In this document: positions 55,047 through 63,842 of the stretch, one piece after another | Position numbering within the stretch: the stretch's first letter is position 1 | How the letters are laid out: every line of letters begins with the position of its first letter | Assembly (NCBI GenBank): GCA_049890275.1 | Contig: JBMHBT010000014.1 | Coordinates: 62,001-126,000 of the forward strand | Length of the DNA stretch: 64,000 nt | Direction: 5' to 3' | Source: UBA7374 sp049890275 | GTDB lineage: Bacteria > Verrucomicrobiota > Verrucomicrobiia > Opitutales > Coraliomargaritaceae | Made by a program: the position numbers and the translations under genes | Notes under the pieces: model-generated | Told to the model about the DNA's origin: nothing | Database searches by the model: none | What the model saw: only the letters and a program-made list of their open reading frames with translations

Positions 55047-56477
55047 TCAATATGCGTAATAGACGGTCTTCTTCTGCAGATATCCTTCAATGCCATGGAT
55101 GCCATCCTCGCCGCCAACACCGCTGTGTTTGTGTCCGTTGTGGTAGCCTTGGATATAACCGCAAATTCCTTTATTCACAAAGATCGTTCCGGTTTGCATG
55201 TTTTGGATGGCGTCCATCACGAGTGAGTGATCCTTTGTCCACAGATAGGCGGAGAGGCCGTCTTCACGCGAATTATGAATCGCTCTAGCTTCTTCGTATC
55301 CGGATATTTTGACCACCGGAAGCACGGGCCCGAAGATTTCTTCGCGCATGGCAGTCATTTCTGTTTGGGCGTTCAGGAGTACCGTTGGCTCGATCCAATT
55401 TCCTTTCTCAAATTGTGCGCCTTCCGGTCTCCGGCCACCACACGCCAGTTCCGCACCTTCCGAAACAGTGGACTCGATGATATCATAAACTCGCTGAAGC
55501 CCGGGCTTACTTGTGCTCGGCCCCATACCAATATTTTTCATCGGATCTCCGACTTGAATCGTCGCGACTTTTTGTAGGAGCTTTTCAGTAAATTCATTCG
55601 CTACAGCTTCGTGAATGAGGACAGACTCGCTGCAGATACAGACCTGGCCGCAGTTGGCAAAGCGAGCGATGGCTACCGCCTCCACTGCTTTGTCAATGTC
55701 GGCATCATCCATGATAATGAAGGGAGCTTTTCCGCCCAGTTCCAAACAGAGCCCGGCCATGTTTTTAGCCGCACTGCCATAGATCGCTTTTCCTGCACGA
55801 ATACTGCCAGTCATTGTTACGAGCCGGGTGCGTGGATCTTCTACAAGAGGAATCCCAACCGCTTCGGTCGTTCCGGTCACAATGCTCAGTACTCCTGCCG
55901 GTAACCCGCTGGCTTCGATCAGCCGACCAAACTCACAAGCGGTTACCGGAGTCATTTCGTGTGGCTTCAGAACCATGGTATTGCCGGTGATCAAGGCAGG
56001 CCCGATTTTGCGGCCAATCAGAGCAAGCGGATAGTTGAATGCACAGAGACCAACAGTCACCCCATAGGGTACGCGATAGTTGTAGAGTTGTTCGTTGGGT
56101 TGGTCGGACGGAAATATTTCACCGCTGATTCGACGCCCGGCTTCTGCCGAGTAGGTCATGTAGCGAATGGTGTCATCGACTTCACCAAGCGCTTCAGCGA
56201 GAGGTTTGCCTTGTTCCTCCACGAGAAGTTTGGCAAAGGAGTCGCGTTCCAGTCGCAGAAGATCGGCTATTTTGTAGAGGTAGCTGGCTCGCTCGACTGG
56301 GGGAAGAGCTTGCCATGCCGGCTGAGCTTTTTCAGCGGCTTCCATTGCCTCTTTGGCCTGAGCAGTCGAGCAAGCGGGAACCGTAGCATAGATTTCATCG
56401 TTTGCAGGGTTTTGTACGTCGATGTGTTCATTTGCATCGACCCATTCTCCGTTAATAAATGTTTTATAGTTCTGCAT
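55047..56477 (-). CDS. AldA-like aldehyde dehydrogenase, second paralogue
   Basis: This 476-residue ALDH has LCLELGGKAP, the catalytic cysteine in GQVCIC, and an AldA-type ending (GYHNGHKHSG and YLQKKT). It differs from the copy at 2810-4270 in the segment before the C terminus (NKGICGYIQ versus NRGHGEQHQ), which lines the substrate mouth, so a different aldehyde is likely. L-lactaldehyde is the simplest guess. It sits 39 bp after the enoyl-CoA hydratase gene and 34 bp before the lactonase, joining the CoA module to the sugar-acid genes. Confidence 0.92.
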   Translation of the reverse strand: MQNYKTFINGEWVDANEHIDVQNPANDEIYATVPACSTAQAKEAMEAAEKAQPAWQALPPVERASYLYKIADLLRLERDSFAKLLVEEQGKPLAEALGEVDDTIRYMTYSAEAGRRISGEIFPSDQPNEQLYNYRVPYGVTVGLCAFNYPLALIGRKIGPALITGNTMVLKPHEMTPVTACEFGRLIEASGLPAGVLSIVTGTTEAVGIPLVEDPRTRLVTMTGSIRAGKAIYGSAAKNMAGLCLELGGKAPFIIMDDADIDKAVEAVAIARFANCGQVCICSESVLIHEAVANEFTEKLLQKVATIQVGDPMKNIGMGPSTSKPGLQRVYDIIESTVSEGAELACGGRRPEGAQFEKGNWIEPTVLLNAQTEMTAMREEIFGPVLPVVKISGYEEARAIHNSREDGLSAYLWTKDHSLVMDAIQNMQTGTIFVNKGICGYIQGYHNGHKHSGVGGEDGIHGIEGYLQKKTVYYAY

Positions 56478-56516
56478 AGAAATAATTTGGCTTGGTTGTG
56501 GAAAAGAGGGTTTTGA

Positions 56517-57308
56517 TTAGCGTCCTTTGAAGATCGGTTTCCGTTTCTCGACAAAGGAGAGAAAGCCTTCTTTGGCATCTTCAGTTTCATAGAGATTGTC
56601 CAAGAGCCTAGATTCAAGTTGTAGGGCATCCTCTATAGAAAGATGCAGGCCCTCTTGGATCGAGCGCTTGGAAGCGGCGACTGCTAAAGGCGCCGACTCG
56701 GCGATGGATTCTGCGAATCGAGTCGCCTGAGTCAGCAGGTCGTCTTTCTCGAAGAGCCGGTCGAGCAGGCCAATCCGCAGAGCTTCCTCCGCTTCGATAC
56801 TCTCGCCGCTGGCCAGTAAGCGAAAGGCTTGGCTGGGGCCAACTAAACGAGGCAAGCGCTGCGAGCCGCCATTTCCAGGAAGTAGGCCCAGTCTGGCTTC
56901 CGGTAAACCAAGTTTATAAGAGCCTTTGGCAGCAAAGCGCAGGTCGCAGGCCAGAGCGATTTCCAGCCCGCCACCGAGACAATGCCCCTCGATACAAGCG
57001 ATGAATGCCTTCGGGCTGGCTTCTATTTTCGCCAGCGAGGAACGAGCGGAGGCCACCATCAACTGATTCTGCTCCGTAGAGTTTTGTTCGAATACTTTGA
57101 TGTCTGCGCCTGCGCAGAAAAAGCGTTCTAGGTCACTCTTTATGAGAATGACCCGTACCTCAGGGTGATTGTTTGCGGAGTCGATTGCTTCACCAAACTG
57201 TTGGTGAAATTCCAGATGATAAGCGTTAGCCGGCGGTCGATTGAAGGAGAGGACTCCAACCGATGATTGGGAACACTCAAAAGTAACAACTGCGGAACTT
57301 GCCTCCAT
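56517..57308 (-). CDS. Enoyl-CoA hydratase/isomerase family protein
   Basis: This 263-residue crotonase-fold enzyme has the oxyanion-hole region CAGADIK (65-71) and GHCLGGGLEIA (109-118), with both catalytic glutamates present: E116 and E137 (LPEARLGLLPG). It should hydrate an enoyl-CoA. Its ATG overlaps the stop of the upstream CoA-transferase (TAATG). There is no thiolase or acyl-CoA dehydrogenase nearby, so ordinary fatty-acid beta-oxidation is unlikely. Confidence 0.92.
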   Translation of the reverse strand: MEASSAVVTFECSQSSVGVLSFNRPPANAYHLEFHQQFGEAIDSANNHPEVRVILIKSDLERFFCAGADIKVFEQNSTEQNQLMVASARSSLAKIEASPKAFIACIEGHCLGGGLEIALACDLRFAAKGSYKLGLPEARLGLLPGNGGSQRLPRLVGPSQAFRLLASGESIEAEEALRIGLLDRLFEKDDLLTQATRFAESIAESAPLAVAASKRSIQEGLHLSIEDALQLESRLLDNLYETEDAKEGFLSFVEKRKPIFKGR

Positions 57309-58465
57309 TAGATCGAAAAATCTTTTTCAATGTGGGTATTGTGTTCACCGATTGCAGGTGATCCAAGCCTGGACTGCTGGCGAATGCCTCCGAACTTAAT
57401 CGGTATTCTCGTCGTTTCGTAAGGAATGCCACTGCCTCGTTCAACGGTCTGGAGCATATCCAGAACGGTAAAGGCATCGTTGGCCAAGAGCTGTTCCCAA
57501 TTCAGAATTTCAGCGCACCATATGTCGGCCGCTTCCAGGATTTCCAGCCAAGAGGCCGTTTTGCGGGTACGCAAATGTTCGGCGAGTGTTGCCTTGATTG
57601 CATCTCGTTGGCTAAACCATGAATCCGGATCGGGGTATTCGCAGAGGGCAGGGCACTGCAGAAGTTCGCCTAATTGTGGAATCGAGCCCATGGCAAGCGA
57701 GAGGTGGCCATCGGCAGTTGCATAAATTCCATAGGGTGCCCCGAGCAAGGCGTGGGCACTATTGCTCGCCGTGCGCTCCGGTTCCATTCCGCCGTCCTGC
57801 CAGTAGACGGTGAGTGGTTCGAATTGAAAATCTAGAATCGACTCGAGCATACTGACCTCGACCAAGGCACCTTTTCCATTGATCCCTCTGCGAACCAATG
57901 CCGCGAGAATACCCTGGCACAAGTGGGCACCTGCAAAAATATCTGCGATAGCCAGCCCCATGGGTACGGGACCATCTCCGGCATTACCATTGAGCCAGGT
58001 CAGACCGCTCAAAGATTGAAGAAGTAAATCCTGGCCGGGCTTATCTTTCCAGGGACCCTCTTTCCCATAGCCGGTAATTTCACCATAAATGATGTCTTCT
58101 TTGAGTGCCTGAACAGTTTCGTAGTCGAAGCCAAGGCGCTCCATCACTCCGGGTCGGAAGTTGTGTAGGATTACGTCTGCTTGAGCGATCAGTTTTCTTA
58201 CTTTTTCGCGGTGCTCCTTGTTTTTTAGATCGGCGCAATAGCTTTCTTTATTGCGATTGATAGCGTGGAAGACGGTCGATTCGTCATCAATCTCTGTATT
58301 GGAAATATACAGTTGTCGGCAGATGTCACCAGTTTCTGGGCGCTCAATTTTGATCACTCGTGCTCCCATGTCGGCAAGACGCAGGCTGGCAGAGGGTGCG
58401 GATAGGAACTGACTGAAGTCAACTACAGTAATACCTGCTAATGGTAATGCAGCATGATTATCCAT
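57308..58465 (-). CDS. Family III (CaiB/BaiF) CoA-transferase, copy 1
   Basis: This 385-residue protein has the family N-terminal VVDFSQFLSAP, RVIKIERPETGD, NRNKES, HNFRPGVMERLG, and the catalytic aspartate within GLAIADIFAG. Family III enzymes move CoA between carboxylic acids through an aspartyl-CoA intermediate. It overlaps its paralogue by 8 bases. Two copies side by side may form a heteromer or serve donor and acceptor acids. The acid is not known. Confidence 0.93.
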   Translation of the reverse strand: MDNHAALPLAGITVVDFSQFLSAPSASLRLADMGARVIKIERPETGDICRQLYISNTEIDDESTVFHAINRNKESYCADLKNKEHREKVRKLIAQADVILHNFRPGVMERLGFDYETVQALKEDIIYGEITGYGKEGPWKDKPGQDLLLQSLSGLTWLNGNAGDGPVPMGLAIADIFAGAHLCQGILAALVRRGINGKGALVEVSMLESILDFQFEPLTVYWQDGGMEPERTASNSAHALLGAPYGIYATADGHLSLAMGSIPQLGELLQCPALCEYPDPDSWFSQRDAIKATLAEHLRTRKTASWLEILEAADIWCAEILNWEQLLANDAFTVLDMLQTVERGSGIPYETTRIPIKFGGIRQQSRLGSPAIGEHNTHIEKDFSI

Positions 58466-59591
58466 CGGACACCTCCGTTTCCATGCGTTTGTTTGCTTCT
58501 CCGAGGATTGGAGCGGCTCGCTCGGCGAACAGTCGCTCTCCGTCGATTCGGATGGGGCATCTCAGGGTATCGACCTGTGCGCCATTTGGCCGCGAGACGG
58601 TTTGTTTCATCTCGAGTGCTTGAAAAGCCGAGTGATTGAGCAGTTGTGCGTAATTCAATACATCTGAACACCAGTAGTCTGCCGGTTCGAGTACATCCAG
58701 CCAGTCTTGCGTCGTACGCGTTGCAAAGTGAGAGGCCAGTACCGACTGTATCGCATCTCTCTGTTTGAATGGATCTCCACTCACTGGTGGGCATTGTATT
58801 AGATCAGTCAGTGTTTCTAAAGATCCCATAGCCACAGCGAGATATCCATCTGCTGTCGGGTAGATACCGTAGGGTGCCCCTAGGTAAGCATGTGCGCTGT
58901 TTGCTCGGGCCCTTTGGGGAAGCTTGCGTTCATCATTTAAGTGAGTCGTTAGAACTTCAAATTGAAAATCGATCATGGACTCCAGTAGGCTGACTTCCAC
59001 CGTGGTGCCTTGGCCGGTCTTACCGCGTGCCACGAGTGCGGCCAGTATGCCTTGTGCAAGGTGACTTCCGCAGAGCATATCTGCAGTTGCAACGCCGAAA
59101 GCGATTGGAGGGTCTTCGGCTTTGCCGCTCAGCCAGGTGAGCCCGGATAGCGATTGCGCCAAAAGATCCTGACCGGGTTTGTCTTTCCAAGGACCTTCCT
59201 TTCCATAGCCGGTAACTGTGCCGTAAATGATTCCGGGGTTGAGTTCCTGTACATTCGGGTAGTCGAGACCGATTTTTTCCATTACACCGGGCCGAAAATT
59301 GTGGGTCATGACATCGGCCGTAGCGATCAGGCGTTTCACTTTTTCGAGGTCTGCAGGATCTTTGAGATTAGCGGCAAAGGATTCCTTGTTCCGGTTAATC
59401 GTGTGAAAAACCAGACTATCCCCATCAACCCGAAGGTTTTTTGTCGCTAGTTGGCGGCAGGCATCGCCTGAACCCGGTCGTTCGACTTTAATCACCCGAG
59501 CGCCTAGGTCTGCCAGTCGGAGCCCAGCATACGGGCCGGCCAAATACTGGCTGAATTCAAGGACGGTTAGTCCGGTAAGGGGTAAACTCAT
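58458..59591 (-). CDS. Family III (CaiB/BaiF) CoA-transferase, copy 2
   Basis: This 377-residue paralogue of the neighbouring gene shares LEFSQYLAGP, RVIKVERPGSGD, NRNKES, HNFRPGVMEKIG and a catalytic aspartate in GVATADMLCG. Both copies keep the aspartate, so neither looks inactive. The shared AHA(Y/L)LGAPYGIY segment suggests a common substrate class. ATG 59591 overlaps the solute-binding-like stop by 4 bases. Confidence 0.93.
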   Translation of the reverse strand: MSLPLTGLTVLEFSQYLAGPYAGLRLADLGARVIKVERPGSGDACRQLATKNLRVDGDSLVFHTINRNKESFAANLKDPADLEKVKRLIATADVMTHNFRPGVMEKIGLDYPNVQELNPGIIYGTVTGYGKEGPWKDKPGQDLLAQSLSGLTWLSGKAEDPPIAFGVATADMLCGSHLAQGILAALVARGKTGQGTTVEVSLLESMIDFQFEVLTTHLNDERKLPQRARANSAHAYLGAPYGIYPTADGYLAVAMGSLETLTDLIQCPPVSGDPFKQRDAIQSVLASHFATRTTQDWLDVLEPADYWCSDVLNYAQLLNHSAFQALEMKQTVSRPNGAQVDTLRCPIRIDGERLFAERAAPILGEANKRMETEVSDG

Positions 59592-60736
59592 TGGCGGGTC
59601 TCCCGGTAGATTTGATTCACGATATCGAGCGTTTGATTGCTGTCACCACCATTTCGAAGGTATTCGTGAATGTGTAAACAGGAGGTGTCCTGAAATTCGA
59701 GGTAGCCGGCATATCTCGGACGGATAAACGCCCGATCCAAGGTGGGTAGAGTGCGTTGGAAGAAGTTTTCTGTTTGGGCATTTAGATTCGGGTTCAGCCA
59801 TGCAGAACGATGACCCGGTTGCCCGCCAGATTCAAAATAAATACCGTTTTGTGTCGACGGAGCGGCTGTGAATGCAGCGTAGGCGGCTGCGACATCCATG
59901 TGCTTACATTGTGCAGATATAGACAAGCCCGCACCCCCGAGCATAGTGGATCCAGGGCGATCCGCATCAAACCCAATGACGTCTCCAAAGTGAAGAATAT
60001 GCGGAGCATATCCGTGACGAGAGTAGTTGGAGTAACCATAGGTATAGGGAGCATATGCGTATTCATCCTGTTGAGACATATACTCGAGTGTACGGATTGG
60101 GTTTAATTCGAAAAAGCGGTCATCGATCCGATCGGATAAAGCTTTCAAACGCTCTAACGCCCTCAGTGCAGCGGTACGGTCTGCGACTTCCTCTTTCGTC
60201 GGAAAGATCTCTTCGCCATCAGCGATCAATAGATTCAGAAAGTTTCCGTAAGTATCTAATGGAATGCTGGGGCAACAAACCAGACCTTTTTCTGCTAGGG
60301 CCATGAGTTGATCGAAAGTCTGCGGAACTTTCTCTCCAGCAGCGTCGAGTAGGTCCGGGCGATAAGCAGAAACGGGGCAGGCGGCATCAATGGCCAGACC
60401 CCATTGGCCTCCATCAAATTGGTAACTGGTATGCGAATGACCGACTGAATGGGCCGATTGGTCGGATAAAAACTCGGACGAGAGGATTGTATTCATATCC
60501 GCGAGGATACCTTTTGCCGCTGCAAATCCTGCCCATGGATGGTCGATGACTAATAAGTCGTACTCGCTGGCTAATTGCTCTAGTGGTTTATCGGCGAATT
60601 CCTGTAGTGAACGCTTTTTCCAGATAATCTCAATATAGGGGTTGAGCTCATGAAAACGCTGCGCTGTAGAAACTGCAGAGGTGTAACCACGGGTGTGATC
60701 CCATGTAATACCGTGAAGAATGATTGATTCGCTCAT
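59588..60736 (-). CDS. Periplasmic-binding-protein-fold (SBP family 1) protein without signal peptide
   Basis: This 382-residue protein has the two-lobed solute-binding pattern (HGITWDHTRGY, YDLLVIDHPWAG, YGFSN-like YGYSNYSRHGY, and a bilobal C-terminal ESGGQPGHRSAW). It begins directly with SESIILHGITWDH and has no leader, so it cannot serve a normal ABC transporter, and no permease or ATPase gene is near. It is the first gene of the operon, 4 bases into the CoA-transferase. I recall leaderless relatives next to CaiB-type genes elsewhere, without known function. It may be an enzyme, a ligand sensor or a scaffold. Confidence 0.8.
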   Translation of the reverse strand: MSESIILHGITWDHTRGYTSAVSTAQRFHELNPYIEIIWKKRSLQEFADKPLEQLASEYDLLVIDHPWAGFAAAKGILADMNTILSSEFLSDQSAHSVGHSHTSYQFDGGQWGLAIDAACPVSAYRPDLLDAAGEKVPQTFDQLMALAEKGLVCCPSIPLDTYGNFLNLLIADGEEIFPTKEEVADRTAALRALERLKALSDRIDDRFFELNPIRTLEYMSQQDEYAYAPYTYGYSNYSRHGYAPHILHFGDVIGFDADRPGSTMLGGAGLSISAQCKHMDVAAAYAAFTAAPSTQNGIYFESGGQPGHRSAWLNPNLNAQTENFFQRTLPTLDRAFIRPRYAGYLEFQDTSCLHIHEYLRNGGDSNQTLDIVNQIYRETRQ

Positions 60737-60751
60737 TAGTTTATATACAAA

Positions 60752-60777
60752 TACTTAATTCATACTTGAATTAAGTA
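60752..60777. promoter_or_regulatory. Perfect 26-bp dyad, probable IclR operator
   Basis: TACTTAATTCA (60752-60762) and its exact reverse complement (60767-60777) flank a 4-base spacer in the 71-bp gap between the divergent IclR gene and the thirteen-gene operon. The size and symmetry suit a dimeric IclR protein, which could then control both directions. Confidence 0.75.
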
Positions 60778-60807
60778 GAAATAGCTTTGTAGTTTTCTTT
60801 AGTCTCT

Positions 60808-61575
60808 ATGCCAGTCAACAGTGAAAATAGCTACCGTGCTCCTGCCCTGGAAAAAGGTCTGGATATTCTTGAGTTTTTGTCTTCTCAAGGCTCTGCCTGT
60901 ACAAAATCCCAAATTGCGGAGGCTTTGGATAAATCACCGAGTGAGATTTATCGAATGCTGACGGTGTTGGAGGAACGTGGCTACCTGCGCAAGCAACCGG
61001 GAACTCAGGCCTACTTTGTTAGCTTGAAGCTCTATCAATTGTGCAATCAACAGGATAATTTCCGCACCCTACGATCGGCCAGTCGTTTGCCGATGGAACA
61101 TTTAGCCAACCGCATCGGGGAGGCCTGTCATTTGAGCATAGCACAAGGTGATGTGCTCTTGGTGATGATGGAGCGTATGCCGGCCCAAAGTATCTGTTTA
61201 GCGGTAGGAGAGGGTACTTCTGTGCCTTTGAGTCAGACTTCTTCCGGTCGTATTTTTCTGAGCTTGATGGAGCCGCTGCAGCGCGAGAAGACACTTGTAG
61301 AAGAGTCTAATTTTCAAAGTTTTTCAGCGAAAGAGCAGAAGATCTTTTTGGATCATTTGGATGTTGTGCGTGATCAGGGATATGAAATCGCCCGGAGCCA
61401 AGTAACGGCAAACGTGATTGATGTGACATTACCCGTCGGTGTAGTCGGAACTGATATTAGTGGAGTTCTAGCTGTCAGTCAGATTTCCAATGATCTGAAA
61501 TCGCCCAAGCTGAAGCAAACGCTAGAGGAAATGCAACTTTGTGTTCAAGAGATACACCAAAATCTGGGAATATAA
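60808..61575 (+). CDS. IclR-family transcriptional regulator
   Basis: This 255-residue regulator has an N-terminal winged helix (about 11-65: ALEKGLDILEFLSS, IYRMLTVLEERGYL) and the C-terminal effector domain with HLSIAQGDVLLVM, SSGRIFLSLM and DVTLPVGVVG. IclR proteins often respond to aromatic or short acids. It diverges from the CoA-module operon and precedes the MaoC gene by 3 bp, pointing to control of both by the acid processed there. Confidence 0.95.
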   Translation: MPVNSENSYRAPALEKGLDILEFLSSQGSACTKSQIAEALDKSPSEIYRMLTVLEERGYLRKQPGTQAYFVSLKLYQLCNQQDNFRTLRSASRLPMEHLANRIGEACHLSIAQGDVLLVMMERMPAQSICLAVGEGTSVPLSQTSSGRIFLSLMEPLQREKTLVEESNFQSFSAKEQKIFLDHLDVVRDQGYEIARSQVTANVIDVTLPVGVVGTDISGVLAVSQISNDLKSPKLKQTLEEMQLCVQEIHQNLGI

Positions 61576-61578
61576 ATT

Positions 61579-62025
61579 ATGAGTAAGAAAATCTATTTTG
61601 AAGACTATAACATTGGTGATGGTCGCACGACCACCGGTCGAACCATTACAGAAACCGATATTGTTCTGCATGCAGGACAAACAGGTGATCTATACCCACA
61701 CCATATGGATGTAGAATGGTGTAAGACGCAGGATTTTGGGCAGCGTATTGCTCACGGGACGCTGATCTTCAGTGTCGCTATTGGTATGACTGCAGGTGAA
61801 ATTAATCCCGTGGCTATGTCATATGGTTATGACCGTTTGCGTTTTATTAAACCGGTCTTTATAGGCGATACGATTACAAGCAGTATTACGATCAGCGAAA
61901 AGCGGGATCATAAAAAGCCAGACTTCGGAATAGTCATTGAAAAAGTCGAGGCGCGTAATCAGCGGGATGAAGTTGTATTGGTATGTGAGCACTTATTGCT
62001 CACTCAGCGCAAACCAAGCACTTGA
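61579..62025 (+). CDS. MaoC-like (R)-specific enoyl-CoA hydratase, hot-dog fold
   Basis: This 148-residue protein has the hydratase-2 motif around D37 and H42 (TGDLYPHHMD) followed by FGQRIAHG. MaoC-like enzymes hydrate enoyl-CoA or dehydrate hydroxyacyl-CoA. Its place 3 bp after the IclR gene, facing the operon with CoA-transferases and a crotonase-fold hydratase, suggests it is part of that route. Two hydratases of opposite fold in one route may handle two steps or opposite stereochemistry. Confidence 0.9.
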   Translation: MSKKIYFEDYNIGDGRTTTGRTITETDIVLHAGQTGDLYPHHMDVEWCKTQDFGQRIAHGTLIFSVAIGMTAGEINPVAMSYGYDRLRFIKPVFIGDTITSSITISEKRDHKKPDFGIVIEKVEARNQRDEVVLVCEHLLLTQRKPST

Positions 62026-62103
62026 CGAAACAAATCAATTTCGAGTTGGAGGATGCGCATTGTACCTGGCGCAGTATTGGAGCAGTGCGCTTGAATATGT
62101 TGT

Positions 62104-63369
62104 TTATGCAGTGTTACTTTTTCGCTTGTTGGCAAGTATCTGCATAACCTCCGCCGGTGGTCTTTGTGAGCGATAGAGATCAGCCATAATCTTCATCGGC
62201 TGATCGATATGCTTGAAAAATTTTTTGTAGGAGGGGCAAAGGTAATTCAACCCCCATTCTCCGTCCGGAGTCCAGGTAAAGCGGTGCTTCGGGCACTCTC
62301 CGTTGCAGGCGAAGCGAACGCTGCAATCGCGGCAGTATTGCGGTAGCTTGTCACGCTTTGCATTCCCGAAGTCAACCGCCGCTTGGCTGTCAGCCAGTTT
62401 GCCAAGAGAGGTATTCATCAGGTTACCTAGTTTGTATTTGGGGTAGACGTAGTGATCGCAGGCATAGACATCTCCATCGTGTTCCATGGCAAGGGCACGA
62501 CCGCAAGTTTCTGAGAAATAGCAGAGCCCGCCGGATATATTGAGCCACTTGGTCAGCGCCACATCGAAGAGCTGAACATAGACTTTACCCACATCCCGTT
62601 TGATCCACTCATTGAAGATTTTGATTAAGAATTCGCCATAGCCTTTCGGGGGCACAGCAAATTCTGACATCGTTGGATTTTCTTTTGATTCCGGCGCGCT
62701 TTCCAGATCCGGAGGCGCGGCAAAATCCAGCTTTAGCTTTGCTGCTGCGGTATCGACCTCACGCTCTACAATAGGGATGAATTGAAGGTATTTAGAGCCG
62801 ATGCTTTTGAGGAATTTGTAGATTTTGACCGGATGTTTGACAGTCTCCGAGTTGACACAAGTAAGAGTGTTGAACTCAACTTTATGTTTACGCAGGATAT
62901 TTAAACCACGAATGACGTCCTTGTAGGTATCTCTTCCTTTTTTATCGACCCGATTGGCGTTATGTACGTCTTCTGGTCCGTCAATCGATAGGCCAACTAG
63001 GAAGTTGTTTTCGGCAAGGAATGCCCCCCATTCTTCATCGAGCAAGGTTCCGTTGGTTTGAAAAGCGGTGCTGATCTGCTTTCCGTTGGCGTGTTTCTTT
63101 TGGAATTCCACAACCTTGCGAAAGTAGTTGACGCCCAGTAATGTCGGTTCACCGCCTTGAAAAGCAAAGGTAACTTCATTACCGGGTTGAGAGGCGATGA
63201 AATCGCGAACAAATGTCTCCAGGCGTTCATCCGACATCTTCCACTTTTCATTGTCCGGATAGAGTTTTTCTTTCTCTAAATAAAAACAGTACTTACAGTC
63301 GAGATTACAAATTGGACCGATGGCTTTCGCCATCACATGAAAAGGCTGACTGGATGTTTGAGCGACCAT
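62104..63369 (-). CDS. Anaerobic-type sulfatase-maturating enzyme, radical SAM/SPASM
   Basis: This 421-residue radical SAM protein has the cluster motif C21-x3-C25-x2-C28 (CNLDCKYC), FQGGEPTLLG, and a C-terminal SPASM domain rich in cysteines (ETCGRALAMEHDGDVYACDH, given in part; YCRDCSVRFACNGECP). It turns the active-site cysteine of sulfatases into formylglycine without oxygen as oxidant. All nine sulfatases in the window with a readable site are cysteine type, or, for the partial one, not reached. It shares a promoter region with the following partial sulfatase. Confidence 0.95.
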   Translation of the reverse strand: MVAQTSSQPFHVMAKAIGPICNLDCKYCFYLEKEKLYPDNEKWKMSDERLETFVRDFIASQPGNEVTFAFQGGEPTLLGVNYFRKVVEFQKKHANGKQISTAFQTNGTLLDEEWGAFLAENNFLVGLSIDGPEDVHNANRVDKKGRDTYKDVIRGLNILRKHKVEFNTLTCVNSETVKHPVKIYKFLKSIGSKYLQFIPIVEREVDTAAAKLKLDFAAPPDLESAPESKENPTMSEFAVPPKGYGEFLIKIFNEWIKRDVGKVYVQLFDVALTKWLNISGGLCYFSETCGRALAMEHDGDVYACDHYVYPKYKLGNLMNTSLGKLADSQAAVDFGNAKRDKLPQYCRDCSVRFACNGECPKHRFTWTPDGEWGLNYLCPSYKKFFKHIDQPMKIMADLYRSQRPPAEVMQILANKRKSNTA

Positions 63370-63789
63370 ATTGAAGAAGCAGTTATTGCTAGAGCAAATA
63401 GTCGTACCCGCAATAATATAGCGTATTCGGCAGATTTTGCCGACTATTTCAGCTGGAATTTCGATTTCTTTATTATACCAGGTAACGCCTTCGTAGTCTT
63501 TGCTTCGGGACTGATAAAATTAGACGGTGGCGTTCGCTTCGTCTATCCCGAGCGCAAGGACAGTGAGTTGAATTACACAGTCGAGTATTCTACAGATTTG
63601 CTGGTGTTGCAGGGTAGCGGGTTTGTTCAGCAGGTGCAGAGCGAATCCTATGATGCAAATTCCAGGAAGGCGGTTTTTGAAATGATAATTGAGGAAGATG
63701 CACTTTTTGTTCGATTCAAGGCGTCTCTTCACAGTATACAATCCGGCACTGCTGCGGCACACTATACGACTTCTTGGTTGTATACGTAG
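63370..63789 (+). pseudogene. Degraded C-terminal fragment of a secreted protein
   Basis: An open frame runs through here, but its ATG (63337) lies inside the maturase gene on the other strand and the first part looks unrelated to the rest. The segment from about 63520 to 63730 reads VRFVYPERKDSELNYTVEYS then TDLLVLQGSG and FVRFKASL, the pattern of C-terminal modules of large verrucomicrobial secreted proteins (usually TVEYSTDL..W). The typical tryptophan is lost. A relic of a larger gene is the best reading. The rest of this 473-bp stretch shows no gene. Confidence 0.5.
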
Positions 63790-63842
63790 TAGGGCGTTCT
63801 TGCAGGATGCGCTGCACAGTATGATCCTGTAATCTAGATATT

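Noticed and set aside
56517..57308. Ordinary fatty-acid beta-oxidation
   Set aside because: There is no thiolase, acyl-CoA dehydrogenase or 3-hydroxyacyl-CoA dehydrogenase in the operon.
62026..62103. Possible terminator between the MaoC and maturase genes
   Set aside because: GCGCA and TGCGC can pair but over a long loop and without a T-run.
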